This document shows positions 1 to 10,806 of a stretch of 64,000 nt of DNA, piece by piece. The notes beneath the pieces are model-generated. The model was not told the origin of the DNA. It made no database searches and saw only the letters and a list, made by a program, of their open reading frames with translations. The position numbers and the translations under genes were made by a program. Source of the DNA: Desulfovibrionaceae bacterium (GTDB lineage Bacteria > Desulfobacterota > Desulfovibrionia > Desulfovibrionales > Desulfovibrionaceae); the NCBI GenBank assembly GCA_015709315.1, contig JACCQI010000012.1, positions 1 to 64,000 of the forward strand, in the 5' to 3' direction. Position 1 is the first letter of the stretch; each line of letters starts with the position of its first letter.

Positions 1-50
1 CATGAACAGACAGTAAACAACTGTCTAGACTATTTCAAGAGTTAAATGCT

Positions 51-260
51 CTAGTCCTTGGCCACCATCACGCTGGTGGCCTTGACCATGGCCCGCACCT
101 CATCGCCGATCTTGAGGTCCATCCGCTCCACCGAGTTCTTGGTGATCACGGAGACCACCTCGACTCCGGGAGCGATTTCAATGACCACCTCGGCATTGAC
201 CATGCCGACGATGATCTCCTTGATCTTTCCGGGTATCAGGTTGCGCGCGCTCAGCTTCAT
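51..260 (-). CDS. Stand-alone molybdopterin/molybdate-binding Mop (TOBE) domain protein, 69 aa
   Basis: MKLSARNLIPGKIKEIIVGMVNAEVVIEI...VITKNSVERMDLKIGDEVRAMVKATSVMVAKD matches the Mop/TOBE pattern; start ATG (reverse) at 260. Confidence 0.9.
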   Translation of the reverse strand: MKLSARNLIPGKIKEIIVGMVNAEVVIEIAPGVEVVSVITKNSVERMDLKIGDEVRAMVKATSVMVAKD

Positions 261-297
261 GTCCGCTTCCTCCTGGTTGGCGTTGTCGCACGAGGCG

Positions 298-1047
298 TCA
301 CTCGTAGGCCAGGGCCACCTCGGCCCGGATGGCCTCGGACAGGCTCTCCCCCCGCCGGGCGGCGTCGCGGGTCGAATGCATGCCCGCCACGCTCCCGTCG
401 CGGTAGACCACCACGGTCTCGGCAAAGGATTCCGCTTCGTCCGAGTCGTGGGTGACCATGACCGTGGGGATGTCGAAATGCTTCAGGATGCCGGACAGCT
501 CCTCGCGCATACGTAGCCGAAGCGGCTGGTCCAGGGCGCTGAACGGCTCGTCGAGCAACAGGGCCTCGGGTTCCGGGGCCAGCGCCCTGGCCAGGGCCGC
601 GCGCTGCTGCTGGCCGCCGGACAGGGTGGACGGCTTCTGGTCCGCCAATTTCTCCAGCCCGAAGACCGCCATCAGCTCCCGGACCCTGCGTCGGCCCCGG
701 CCGTTGAGGCGGCCGAACAGGGGCTTGAGGCCGAAGCCGATGTTCTGCTCCACCGTGAGGTGCGGGAACAGGGCGTAGTCCTGGAACAGATAGCCGACCC
801 TGCGCTGCCGGGCCGGGACGTTGACCCCCTTGCCGGAGTCGAAGACCTCCCGGCCGTTGATCCGAATGACCCCTTCGTCGGGGGTGAGCATCCCGGCCAT
901 GGCCTGCAGGGTCAGCGTCTTGCCCGAGCCGGACGGCCCGAACAAAACCAGCGCGCGGTCGGAAGAGGAGAACGCGGAGCGGAGAAGGAACTCCTCCTTC
1001 CCGCTCCGCATCCGTTTTTGTATGTCGAGTTCAAATCGCATGGACAT
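298..1047 (-). CDS. modC: Molybdate ABC transporter ATP-binding protein
   Basis: Walker [24 protein letters not shown] signature, LLLDEPFSALD; adjacent to modA/modB. Confidence 0.88.
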   Translation of the reverse strand: MSMRFELDIQKRMRSGKEEFLLRSAFSSSDRALVLFGPSGSGKTLTLQAMAGMLTPDEGVIRINGREVFDSGKGVNVPARQRRVGYLFQDYALFPHLTVEQNIGFGLKPLFGRLNGRGRRRVRELMAVFGLEKLADQKPSTLSGGQQQRAALARALAPEPEALLLDEPFSALDQPLRLRMREELSGILKHFDIPTVMVTHDSDEAESFAETVVVYRDGSVAGMHSTRDAARRGESLSEAIRAEVALAYE

Positions 1048-1059
1048 CCCGCGCGGTCG

Positions 1060-1824
1060 CTACGGCCTCTTGAAGCCGCGTCCCTCCAGCAGCTTCATGC
1101 CCTCTTCGCTGCGGACAAACTGCACGAAGGCGGCGGCCAGCTCGGGGGCGGCGGCCTCCTTGAGCACGGAGATGGGGTAGGTGACGGGCTTTTTGAGGGG
1201 CACTTCCTCGACGATCAGGACCTTGTCCCCGCCCTTGACCGCGTCGGTGCGGTACACGAACCCGCAGTCGATCTCGCCCCGGCCCAGGTAGTCCAGCACC
1301 TGGCGCACGGATTCGCCGAAGATCATCTTGGGCTTGAGCGGCTCATACAGGCTCTTGAGTTCCAGCGCCTCCTTGGCGTACTGGCCCGCGGGCACGGTTT
1401 CGGGGGTGCCGATGCCGATGGAGCCGACCTTGGCCCCGGTCAGGTCGGCAAGCGTCTTCACGCCCGCCGGGTTGTCGGCCGGGGTGGCCAGGACCAGCGC
1501 GTTGCGGGCGAAGACCACGGCGTCGGCCTGGGCGACGTAGCCCTTGTCCACGGCCTTGTTCATCCACTTGGGATTGGCCGAGGCGTAGACGTCGGCCGGA
1601 GCGCCCTGCTCGATCTGGCGGTACAAGGCCCCGCTGGAGGCGAAATTCATGACGACGTCCACGCCGGGATGGGCCGCCTCGAAGGCGGGCTCGATGTCGG
1701 AAAAGGCGTCGGTCAGGCTGGCGGCGGCGGAGACGATCAGCTCCTGCGCGTGGGCGGCGGCGGAAAGCCCGAACACCAGGGCCAGGGTCAATAGGGTCGT
1801 TGCAACGGGATTGCGGCGTTTCAT
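1060..1824 (-). CDS. modA: Molybdate ABC transporter substrate-binding protein
   Basis: Signal peptide then ELIVSAAASLTDAFSDIEPAFEAAHPGVDVVMNFASSGALYRQIEQGAPADVYASA, typical of ModA. Confidence 0.93.
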   Translation of the reverse strand: MKRRNPVATTLLTLALVFGLSAAAHAQELIVSAAASLTDAFSDIEPAFEAAHPGVDVVMNFASSGALYRQIEQGAPADVYASANPKWMNKAVDKGYVAQADAVVFARNALVLATPADNPAGVKTLADLTGAKVGSIGIGTPETVPAGQYAKEALELKSLYEPLKPKMIFGESVRQVLDYLGRGEIDCGFVYRTDAVKGGDKVLIVEEVPLKKPVTYPISVLKEAAAPELAAAFVQFVRSEEGMKLLEGRGFKRP

Positions 1825-1842
1825 GGTATCTCCTTTCAACGG

Positions 1843-2532
1843 TTAAAATCGGGGTTGCAGCAGTTTTCCGGTGGTCATGAGGATGATCACGCAGACAAGG
1901 CTGATGACCAGTACCAGGGTGTTGGCCAGGCCGTCGTTTCCGGCCTGGACAGCGGAATACACGGCCAGGGACAGGGTCTGGGTCCGGCCGGGCAGGTTGC
2001 CCGCCACCATGAGGGTGGCCCCGAACTCGCCCATGGCCCGGGCAAAGGCCAGCATGCAGCCGGACAGGATGCCCCGGAAGGCCAGGGGGAAGGACACGCG
2101 CAGGAACACGGACAGCTCGCCCTGGCCCAGGGTGCGGGCGGCGTTCTCGTACTGCCTGCCCACGCCTTCGAGCGCGGCGCGCGCGGACTTGAACACCAGG
2201 GGGAAGGCCACCACTGCGGCGGCGATGACCGCGCCCTGCCAGGTGAACATCAGCCGGATGCCGAAGGTCTCGAGCAGCCACTCGCCGATGACGCCTTTGC
2301 GGCCGATGAACACCAGCAGGTAGTAGCCGAGCACCGTGGGCGGCATGACCATGGGCAGGGTGCAGACCGCGTCCAGGAAGTCCCGGCCGATGAAGGACCG
2401 TCGGGACAGGGCGTACGCGGCGGCCACGCCCAGCACCAGGGCGGCGGCCGTGGCCAGCGAGGCGACCTTGAGGGTCAGGAGGAGCGGCTGGACGAACGCG
2501 GCGTCCGTAAAATCGATCCAGACGAAATCCAT
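1843..2532 (-). CDS. modB: Molybdate ABC transporter permease
   Basis: Integral membrane protein with ARAMGEFGATLMVAGNLPGRTQTLSLAVY, a ModB hallmark; start taken at MDFVWIDF. Confidence 0.92.
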   Translation of the reverse strand: MDFVWIDFTDAAFVQPLLLTLKVASLATAAALVLGVAAAYALSRRSFIGRDFLDAVCTLPMVMPPTVLGYYLLVFIGRKGVIGEWLLETFGIRLMFTWQGAVIAAAVVAFPLVFKSARAALEGVGRQYENAARTLGQGELSVFLRVSFPLAFRGILSGCMLAFARAMGEFGATLMVAGNLPGRTQTLSLAVYSAVQAGNDGLANTLVLVISLVCVIILMTTGKLLQPRF

Positions 2533-2618
2533 GTTCCTTCCGGGGGTTGATGTTGCGGAGGCCGGGCAGCCTCCCTTATTGCCCACTCAATACGACAACC
2601 GCCGGGACTTGTTGACGT

Positions 2619-2646
2619 TGTCACGCTTGTGCCCAAAAGCGTGACA
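2619..2646. promoter_or_regulatory. Perfect 10-bp inverted repeat upstream of modB; candidate Mo/W-responsive operator
   Basis: TGTCACGCTT-N8-AAGCGTGACA, about 87 bp upstream of the modB start. Confidence 0.5.
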
Positions 2647-2729
2647 TTCCGCCGGGCGCGGGCGTAAAAACGGCCCGGCGGCGGGAACGCAAAAGCCGCC
2701 CACGGCGCGCGGCAAAAAGGAAATTGGCG

Positions 2730-3239
2730 TTACTTGCCCGGCAGACGGCCCCGGAGCGCGCCCTCCAGGCGGAGGAGATGCTCCTTCATGGCCACGCCGC
2801 CGGAACCGGAAAAGCCGGTCATGGAACCGTCCGCGCCGACCACGCGGTGGCAGGGATAGAGGACGGGGAACGGATTGGCGGCCATGGCCCGGCCCACGGC
2901 CTGAGCGCCGCCGGGACGGCCCAGGCGTTTCGCCATCTCGCCGTAGGTGCGGGTCGAGCCGGACGGGATGCGCCTGAGCTCGTCGAGGGCCGACTTCTGG
3001 AAATGCGTGAGCGGCTCCAGGTCGAGCGGCAGGTCCGGCCAGCGCGGGTCGTCCCCGGCCTCATACCGGGCCAGCGCACGGCCGAGCGCGTCCGCCAGGG
3101 GCGTGGGGTCGGCGCACGGCTTTGCCTCGTCGGCCCAGTGAACCCGCACCGCCGCGATCCGGCCGCCCTTCCAGCACAGGGACAGGGCAAGCCTGTCGCC
3201 CCTGATCCATTCCGTCCGCTCGCATTGCATCTTCCTCAT
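2730..3239 (-). CDS. ogt: Methylated-DNA--[protein]-cysteine S-methyltransferase
   Basis: PCHRVVGADGSMTGFSGSGGVAMKEHLLRLEGA active-site motif. Confidence 0.92.
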   Translation of the reverse strand: MRKMQCERTEWIRGDRLALSLCWKGGRIAAVRVHWADEAKPCADPTPLADALGRALARYEAGDDPRWPDLPLDLEPLTHFQKSALDELRRIPSGSTRTYGEMAKRLGRPGGAQAVGRAMAANPFPVLYPCHRVVGADGSMTGFSGSGGVAMKEHLLRLEGALRGRLPGK

Positions 3240-3242
3240 GGC

Positions 3243-4220
3243 TCACCTCTCCTCGTATTCGGGATCAAACCAGGGCGAAGGCCCGTTCTCCGCGCCATGC
3301 TCCTTGCCCTGCCAGACGTCGTGCGCCTCGAAATGATCGCGCACCCGGTTGTGCAGCCGCCGCATGTTGCCCGCCCAGTCCGGGCCGAGCAACTCGCCAC
3401 GGGCCGGGTTGCCGTTCAGCCGGTGGACCACGGTGCGCGGGTCGAGCCGCGCCAGCGCCCCGGACAGCCAGGCAAGGTACTCGTCCAGGGTGGGCGGCTT
3501 GTACCGCCCCTCGCCGAACCACTTGGCCAGCCGGGTGCCCCGGCACACATAGACATTGTGAAACTTGACCCCGTGTACCGGCAGTCCGTTGAGAAAATCC
3601 ACGGTGGCCGCCAGCGCCTCACCGCCCTCGCGGCCGCGCGGGCCGGGCAGGCCGGCCATGACGTGGGCCACCACCAGCAGCCCGCGCTCGGCCCCGGCAC
3701 GGGCCGCGTCGGCAAAGGCGGCCGCGTCGTGCCCCCGGTTGATGTGCCTGAGCGTGGCGTTGTCGGCGGTCTGCAACCCCAGCTCCAGAAAGACCGCGTC
3801 CAGGCCGAGCCGCTCCTTCTGCCGGGCCAGCAGGTCGAGCCGGGCGTCGTCCAGGCAGTCCGGCCGGGTGCCCAGCGCCAGGCTGGTCAGGCCGGGCAGC
3901 CCGGCAAGCTCGCCGAGCACGGCCCTGAGCTTCTCGATGGGACCGTAGGTGTTGGTATAAGATTGCAAATACCCGGTGAATTCGGCCACCCCGTGTTTCT
4001 TCACATGAATGTCGCGCCAAAACCGCCACTGCTCGGGCAGGGTAAGCCCCCTGGCGGCCATCCCGGACCCCGATCCCTCGGGATTGCAAAAAACGCACCC
4101 AGCGGCCGACAGGGTCCCGTCCCGGTTGGGACAGGAAAAGCCTGCGTCCAGGGGGATTTTTCGGACCCGCTTGCCGAACCGTTGGCGCATGAAGGCCGAC
4201 AGGCCGTAAAAACGATGCAT
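3243..4220 (-). CDS. TIGR01212/YhcC-like radical SAM protein
   Basis: RYGLSAFMRQRFGKRVRKIPLDAGFSCPNRDG...GCVFCNPEGSGSG; radical SAM cysteines and YhcC-like motifs. Confidence 0.87.
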   Translation of the reverse strand: MHRFYGLSAFMRQRFGKRVRKIPLDAGFSCPNRDGTLSAAGCVFCNPEGSGSGMAARGLTLPEQWRFWRDIHVKKHGVAEFTGYLQSYTNTYGPIEKLRAVLGELAGLPGLTSLALGTRPDCLDDARLDLLARQKERLGLDAVFLELGLQTADNATLRHINRGHDAAAFADAARAGAERGLLVVAHVMAGLPGPRGREGGEALAATVDFLNGLPVHGVKFHNVYVCRGTRLAKWFGEGRYKPPTLDEYLAWLSGALARLDPRTVVHRLNGNPARGELLGPDWAGNMRRLHNRVRDHFEAHDVWQGKEHGAENGPSPWFDPEYEER

Positions 4221-4374
4221 TTTTCCAATTTAGAAAATGTTGAGAAAAAGTTCATAAACCGCCCTGAACTTATTGCTAGAGCGGGTTTCATTTGGTACGA
4301 ATCGTCAATTGAAGATATACGCTAGCGCACTTGCCGCCTCAAGGAAAGCGCGCTTTACCTCACCAGGGATATAA

Positions 4375-5445
<1,071 letters not shown>

Positions 5446-5479
5446 CCAGTGAAGGACACGGCATCCAGGTAATCGGGAC

Positions 5480-6361
5480 ATGACGAAGCCCAAGAAAATA
5501 GCCATCATCATCGTGGCGGGGCTTTTCGTGTACCTTTCGCTGTACACCTGGAACCTCCGCACCGGGCACCTCGACGCCCTGTCCTCCTACACCGGGCTGG
5601 ACATCTCCGGCGTGGTCCTGCGGCCGGGCATCTGGGTGTCCGACAAGGTATCGGAGTTCTGGCACCGATACATCTACCTGGTGGGCCTCAAGCAGCAAAA
5701 CGACGCCCTCCGGGACGAGGCTTCGAACCTGCGCCGGACCAACATGCTCATGCAGGCCCGCGCCGCCTCCGCGTCCCGGTTCGAGCGACTGCTCGGCTTC
5801 GAGCCGCCGAAGCATTGGACGTTCTCGGGCATGCGCGTCATCGGGCACCGCATGGGTCCCGCCGGGGCGCTGGCCACCCTGACCGTGGACAAGGGCACGG
5901 CCTCCGGCGTGGCCGCGGACATGCCCGTGGCCTCGCTGGGCGGCGTGGTCGGGCGCATCCTGCGTACCGGGGCCGGGGCCTCCACGGTCCTGCTCCTGAC
6001 CGACCCCAACAGCTCCATCGCGGTCATGGGCGCGCAAAACCGCTCGCCCGGCATGCTCGCCGGGCAGGGGTACGGCAAGCCGCTCATGCTCCGCTACATC
6101 AACCAGAACGCCGTCATCGACCCGGACGAGATACTCCTCTCCTCCGGGCTGTCCGGCATCTATCCCAAGGGGCTGCCCGTGGCCCGGGTGACCAAGATAC
6201 AGCGTTCCGACATCTCCCTTTTCCTGACCGTCCAGGCCGAGCCGCTGGTGGACATGGCCGGACTGGAGGAGGTCCTCCTGCTCAGGCGCGCGCCCGGGCA
6301 GCCGGACCAGGCCGACACCCCGCCCGCCAGCACGGAGGACGCCGGTGCCGCTGCCCAATAA
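5480..6361 (+). CDS. mreC: Rod shape-determining protein MreC
   Basis: N-terminal TM, coiled coil, VVGRILRTGAGASTVLLLTDPNSSIAVM; position after mreB. Confidence 0.93.
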   Translation: MTKPKKIAIIIVAGLFVYLSLYTWNLRTGHLDALSSYTGLDISGVVLRPGIWVSDKVSEFWHRYIYLVGLKQQNDALRDEASNLRRTNMLMQARAASASRFERLLGFEPPKHWTFSGMRVIGHRMGPAGALATLTVDKGTASGVAADMPVASLGGVVGRILRTGAGASTVLLLTDPNSSIAVMGAQNRSPGMLAGQGYGKPLMLRYINQNAVIDPDEILLSSGLSGIYPKGLPVARVTKIQRSDISLFLTVQAEPLVDMAGLEEVLLLRRAPGQPDQADTPPASTEDAGAAAQ

Positions 6362-6830
6362 CGTCCTCGCCATACTCTGGTGGGCGGCCTATACCGTGAT
6401 CGGCGTCTGGGCGCACCGGACCCTGCCCGGCATCGACTTCTTCGCCCCCGGCCTGATCCTCTCCCTGCAGGAGCAGAGCGGAGGGCGCACCGCACTGCTC
6501 GCCCTGGTCTGGATGCTGCTCGCGGAAGGCACGGGCAGCCTGCCCTTCGGCTACGGCCTGGCCTGGTACGGCCTGCTCGCGGTCATGTTCTTCTCCGGCC
6601 GATGGCTGTTCGAGGCCCGCTCCTTCCTGTTCATGTGCCTCATCGGGCTGGGACTCGGCCTGCTCCACCCGGCCCTGACCCTGGGGCTTTCCTCTCTGGC
6701 CCAGCTCAAGGTCTCCCTGGAACGCCTCGTCCTGGAAGGGGCCATGCAGACGGCGGCCTTCCCCCTGGTCTGGCTCGCCGCGGACAACCTTTTTCCCAAG
6801 AGGCTAAGGCAGGATGCCAGACCTTTATAA
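6345..6830 (+). CDS. mreD: MreD-like membrane protein
   Basis: Polytopic membrane protein between mreC and PBP2, overlapping both neighbours. Confidence 0.7.
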   Translation: MPLPNNVLAILWWAAYTVIGVWAHRTLPGIDFFAPGLILSLQEQSGGRTALLALVWMLLAEGTGSLPFGYGLAWYGLLAVMFFSGRWLFEARSFLFMCLIGLGLGLLHPALTLGLSSLAQLKVSLERLVLEGAMQTAAFPLVWLAADNLFPKRLRQDARPL

Positions 6831-8715
6831 CGAAGCCGACCAGCAGCCGCCCCGCACGGGCCTGCTCCTGCTCCAGGCGCTCATCCTGGGCCTCTTCTGC
6901 CTGTTCGCCGTCCGCCTCTGGTACCTCCAGATCCACCGGGGCGAGGAGTACGCCCTCAAGGCCCGCGAAAACCAGCTCAGGCAGGAATCCATCTTTTCCC
7001 CGCGCGGCCTGATCCGCGACCGCAACGGCGACCTGCTGGCCGTGAACGAACCGGCCTACGCGCTGGGCCTGGTGCGCGAGGACTGCCCGGACATCGACAA
7101 GGCCATGCACCAGATCGCGGCCTGGACCGGGCGCGACTTCTTCGAGCTCAAGGCGTTCTACAACAAGAACAAGAAACGGGTGAAGCCGTTCGAGCCGCTG
7201 ATCCTCATCCCGGACCTGAGCTTCGGGCAGCTCGCCCTGATCGAGACCAACAAGCTGCGCTGGCCCGGCCTGGAAATCCAGTTCCGCCCCCGCCGCCTCT
7301 ACCGCTACGGCACGTTGCTGGCCCATGTGCTCGGGTACGTGGCCGAGGCCAATGAGGAGGAGCTGGAGAAAAATCCCGAACTGGCCCTGGGCGACTACGT
7401 GGGCAAGCAGGGCATCGAATTCATGCTCGAGGACCGCATGCGCGGGGCAAAGGGGTTGGCCCAGTACGAGGTGGACGTCAACGGACGACGTCTCAAGGAG
7501 CGCATCCTCAAGCACCCGCGCGCCGGGCACGAGATATCCCTGTCCATCGACCTCGGGCTGCAAAAGCTGGCCATGGACTGGCTGGACGAGGAGGCCGGCG
7601 GCGTGGCCGTCATGGACGCCGACACCGGCCAGCTCTGGGCCTTGGCCACGGCCCCGTCATACGACTCCAACGACTTTTCCTCGGGCCTGACCCCGGAACA
7701 ATGGGCCAGGCTCAGGGACAACCCGCTCCACCCCATGCAAAACCGGGTCATCCAGTCCGTGTACCCGCCCGGCTCCATCTTCAAGCACGTGGTGGCCGGG
7801 GCCGGACTGCACTACAACATGCTCGACCCCAAGGAGACCGTGCTCTGCACCGGGGCCACCCGGCTCGGGCGGCGGGTCTTCCGCTGCTGGCGCAAGGGCG
7901 GCCACGGCAACGTGGACATGGAGCGCGCCCTGGTGGAATCCTGCGACGTCTATTTCTACAAACAGGGCAAGAAACTGACCGTGGACCGCCTGGCCGAGTT
8001 CGCCCAGGCCGTGGGCTTCGGGCACAAGACCGGCATCCGCCTGCCCCACGAGAAGGCGGGCAACATCCCGACCCGGGAATGGAAGCTCAAGCGGTTCGGC
8101 GAGTCCTGGCAGGGCGGCGACAACCTGAACATGTCCATCGGCCAGGGCTACACCCTGGTCACCCCGCTCCAGGTGGCCCGCTTCTTTGCCGGAATCGTCA
8201 ACGGCGGCAAGCTGCTCAAGCCGCTCCTGCTCAAGGACGCCAAGACCGAGGTCCAGGCCGAAATCCCCCTGTCGCAGGCCCAGATCGAGCTGCTGCACCG
8301 GGCGCTGGTCCAGACCGTGGAAAACAACCGGGGCACCTGCCGCAGGCTGCGGACCAAGGGCGTGACCGTGGGCGGCAAGACCGGCACGGCCCAGGTGGTC
8401 CGGCTGACCGACGAACTCAAGGAGCTCAAGGACGACGATATCCCCTACCGGTTCCGCGACCACGGCTGGATGGCCGCCACGGCCGAAAAGGACGGCAAGC
8501 GGTTCGCCATCGCGGTTCTGGTGGAGCACGGCCTGCACGGCGGCTCCGGGGCCGGACCCGTGGTCAAGGCGGTCATCGACTACCTGTTCACGGGCGAGGT
8601 GCGCCTCAAGCCCGAGGAAAGAAAGGCCAAGGCCCGGGCCGTGCGCGCCCTGTCGCTGAAGAAAAGGAAGGCCCCGGCCGCAAACGGCAAAAAGGAGAAG
8701 CCCGGTGCCCATTGA
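6814..8715 (+). CDS. mrdA: Penicillin-binding protein 2 (peptidoglycan transpeptidase)
   Basis: YPPGSIFKH (SxxK), transpeptidase motifs, VGGKTGTAQ. Confidence 0.95.
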   Translation: MPDLYNEADQQPPRTGLLLLQALILGLFCLFAVRLWYLQIHRGEEYALKARENQLRQESIFSPRGLIRDRNGDLLAVNEPAYALGLVREDCPDIDKAMHQIAAWTGRDFFELKAFYNKNKKRVKPFEPLILIPDLSFGQLALIETNKLRWPGLEIQFRPRRLYRYGTLLAHVLGYVAEANEEELEKNPELALGDYVGKQGIEFMLEDRMRGAKGLAQYEVDVNGRRLKERILKHPRAGHEISLSIDLGLQKLAMDWLDEEAGGVAVMDADTGQLWALATAPSYDSNDFSSGLTPEQWARLRDNPLHPMQNRVIQSVYPPGSIFKHVVAGAGLHYNMLDPKETVLCTGATRLGRRVFRCWRKGGHGNVDMERALVESCDVYFYKQGKKLTVDRLAEFAQAVGFGHKTGIRLPHEKAGNIPTREWKLKRFGESWQGGDNLNMSIGQGYTLVTPLQVARFFAGIVNGGKLLKPLLLKDAKTEVQAEIPLSQAQIELLHRALVQTVENNRGTCRRLRTKGVTVGGKTGTAQVVRLTDELKELKDDDIPYRFRDHGWMAATAEKDGKRFAIAVLVEHGLHGGSGAGPVVKAVIDYLFTGEVRLKPEERKAKARAVRALSLKKRKAPAANGKKEKPGAH

Positions 8716-9817
8716 TCGTCGGCTCCTGCTCTACATCAACTGGCCGCTGCTCGGCATGGCGGTCATCCTCTTCCTGGTGGGCGTGCTCAACCTCTATTCC
8801 GCGTCGGGCTTCCGGCTGGAGGAGGGCATGAACCTGGCCCCCTACTATCACCGCCAGCTCCTCTGGGGACTCATGGGGCTGATCGGCATGACGGTCTTCA
8901 TGTTCTTCGACTACCGCCACCTGAAGACCCTGGCCTGGCCCCTGTTCTGGGTCTCGGTGGCCCTGCTGGTGGCCGTATTCTTCATGGGCAAGACCATCTA
9001 CGGGGCGCGGCGCTGGCTCGACCTCGGGTTCATGAACTTCCAGCCCTCGGAGCTGGCCAAGATCGCCGTCCTCATCGTGGGCGCGCGCATCCTGTCCAGG
9101 GAGCGCGAACCGCTCGACTTCCTGCGCCTGGGCTACGTGCTCGGCGTGGGCCTGATCCTGGCCGGGCTGATCATCAAGCAGCCCGACCTCGGCTCGGGCC
9201 TGTCCATCCTGATGATCCTCGGCGGCATGATCCTGTTCCGGGGCGTCACCGCGCGCGTGTTCAAGACCTGCCTGATCGCCATCCCGGCCCTGCTGCCGCT
9301 CTCCTGGTTCTTCCTGCACGACTACCAGAAGCAGCGCATCATGACCTTCCTGGACCCGACCACCGACCCGCTCGGCGCGGGATACCACATCATCCAGTCC
9401 GAGATCGCCATCGGCTCCGGGGGGTTCTGGGGCAAGGGCTTCATGGAGGGCACCCAGTCCCAGCTCCGGTTCCTGCCGGAGCGCCACACCGACTTCGCCG
9501 TGGCCGTGTTCGGCGAGGAATGGGGGTTCGTCGGAACCATGATCCTGCTGTCGCTTTTCTGCTTTTTTCTCTACCAGATAGTGATCATCGCGCGGGACGC
9601 CAGGGGCCTGTTCGGATCGTACCTGGCAGCGGGCGTGTTCTTCTATTTTTTCTGGCAAATCCTCATAAATACAGGTATGGTCCTGGGGCTGATGCCGGTG
9701 GTCGGCATCCCCCTCCCGTTCATCAGTTACGGGGGCAGCGCAACATTGGTGAATTTTTGCCTCATCGGGCTTGTGCTCAATGTTTCCATGCGCCGATTCC
9801 TGTTCAAGCAGGGGTAA
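8705..9817 (+). CDS. rodA: Rod shape-determining protein RodA (SEDS family)
   Basis: LQPSELAKI-like FQPSELAKIAVL, PFISYGGSATLVNF. Confidence 0.95.
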   Translation: MPIDRRLLLYINWPLLGMAVILFLVGVLNLYSASGFRLEEGMNLAPYYHRQLLWGLMGLIGMTVFMFFDYRHLKTLAWPLFWVSVALLVAVFFMGKTIYGARRWLDLGFMNFQPSELAKIAVLIVGARILSREREPLDFLRLGYVLGVGLILAGLIIKQPDLGSGLSILMILGGMILFRGVTARVFKTCLIAIPALLPLSWFFLHDYQKQRIMTFLDPTTDPLGAGYHIIQSEIAIGSGGFWGKGFMEGTQSQLRFLPERHTDFAVAVFGEEWGFVGTMILLSLFCFFLYQIVIIARDARGLFGSYLAAGVFFYFFWQILINTGMVLGLMPVVGIPLPFISYGGSATLVNFCLIGLVLNVSMRRFLFKQG

Positions 9818-9870
9818 GCGCAAGAATTCACAATCCCGTCGCACAAACGGGTATTGTAGGAGCGGTTTTC

Positions 9871-10245
9871 ATGGCGAGAGACGAGATTAACGCGTTTTTG
9901 GGGGCCGGAACCAATTACCACGGCAAGTTGCATTTCCAGGGTGCGGTCCGCATCGACGGCAACTTCCAGGGCGAGGTGGTGTCCGAAGGAACGCTGGTGA
10001 TCGGCCAGGAAGCCGTTGTGGACGGGCAGGTCAAGGTGGGCCAGCTCGTGCTGTCCGGCAAGATCAAGGGCGAGGTCGAGGCAAAAACCAAGGTCGTACT
10101 CCACAAGACGGCCAATTTACAGGGGAACATCAGGACGCCGGTCCTGGTTGTCGAGGAAGGCGCGGTGCTTGAGGGCGAGCTTGTCATGGGCGGAGCCGGC
10201 TCCGTACCGGAACCGAAACCGAAAAAGGATTCCCCGCAGTCATAG
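9871..10245 (+). CDS. Bactofilin (polymer-forming cytoskeletal protein)
   Basis: FLGAGTNYHGKLHFQGAVRIDGNFQGEVVSEGTLVIGQEAVVDGQVKVGQLVLSGKIKGEV repetitive beta-helix pattern. Confidence 0.93.
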   Translation: MARDEINAFLGAGTNYHGKLHFQGAVRIDGNFQGEVVSEGTLVIGQEAVVDGQVKVGQLVLSGKIKGEVEAKTKVVLHKTANLQGNIRTPVLVVEEGAVLEGELVMGGAGSVPEPKPKKDSPQS

Positions 10246-10370
10246 CCGGGCCGAGGGGCGGTCATTTTCCAGTAAGTCCAAAGGCAAAAAGCCTTTGACA
10301 CAATGCCGGAAATTCGGTACTTCCCAATGACTTTGCGCCAAAATTCACAACCTCATCGGGGGCATATGGT

Positions 10371-10793
10371 ATGGTAATACCGGATTCAACAATTGTGATC
10401 CAAGGTGTCAACTTCTTGGTCATGATCTATTTGCTGAACAAGATCCTCATCGATCCCATCCGCAAAAAGATTAGCGAGCGCAAGGAGTTGATGGCTGGTC
10501 AGATGGAACAGATCGAGGGCTTCAACAAGAGCGCCGCAACCAAGGTGGCCGACTATGAGCGGCAGCTCGTGGCCGCCCGCAAGGAAGCCGGCGACATCCG
10601 CAATGCCGCCAAGGACGAGGGCGTGGCCGAAGAGCAGGCCCTGCTGTCCGCCGCGGGCAAGGAAGCCTCCGGCACCATCCAGGCCGCTCGTGCCGAGATT
10701 GAAGCCGAGGTCAAGACCGCCATGCAGCAGTTGACCAAGGACGTGGACAAATACGCTGAGCAGGCAACAGGCAAGATCCTGGGCCAGGCTTAG
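10371..10793 (+). CDS. F0F1 ATP synthase subunit b' (first b-type subunit)
   Basis: N-terminal TM plus long charged helix; first gene of F1 operon. Confidence 0.85.
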   Translation: MVIPDSTIVIQGVNFLVMIYLLNKILIDPIRKKISERKELMAGQMEQIEGFNKSAATKVADYERQLVAARKEAGDIRNAAKDEGVAEEQALLSAAGKEASGTIQAARAEIEAEVKTAMQQLTKDVDKYAEQATGKILGQA

Positions 10794-10806
10794 ACGAGAG
10801 GAGGGA

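Noticed and set aside
1-50. Small palindrome AGACAGT-AAACA-ACTGTCT as terminator for the mod operon
   Set aside because: Short stem without a T-run on the relevant strand; too weak to call.
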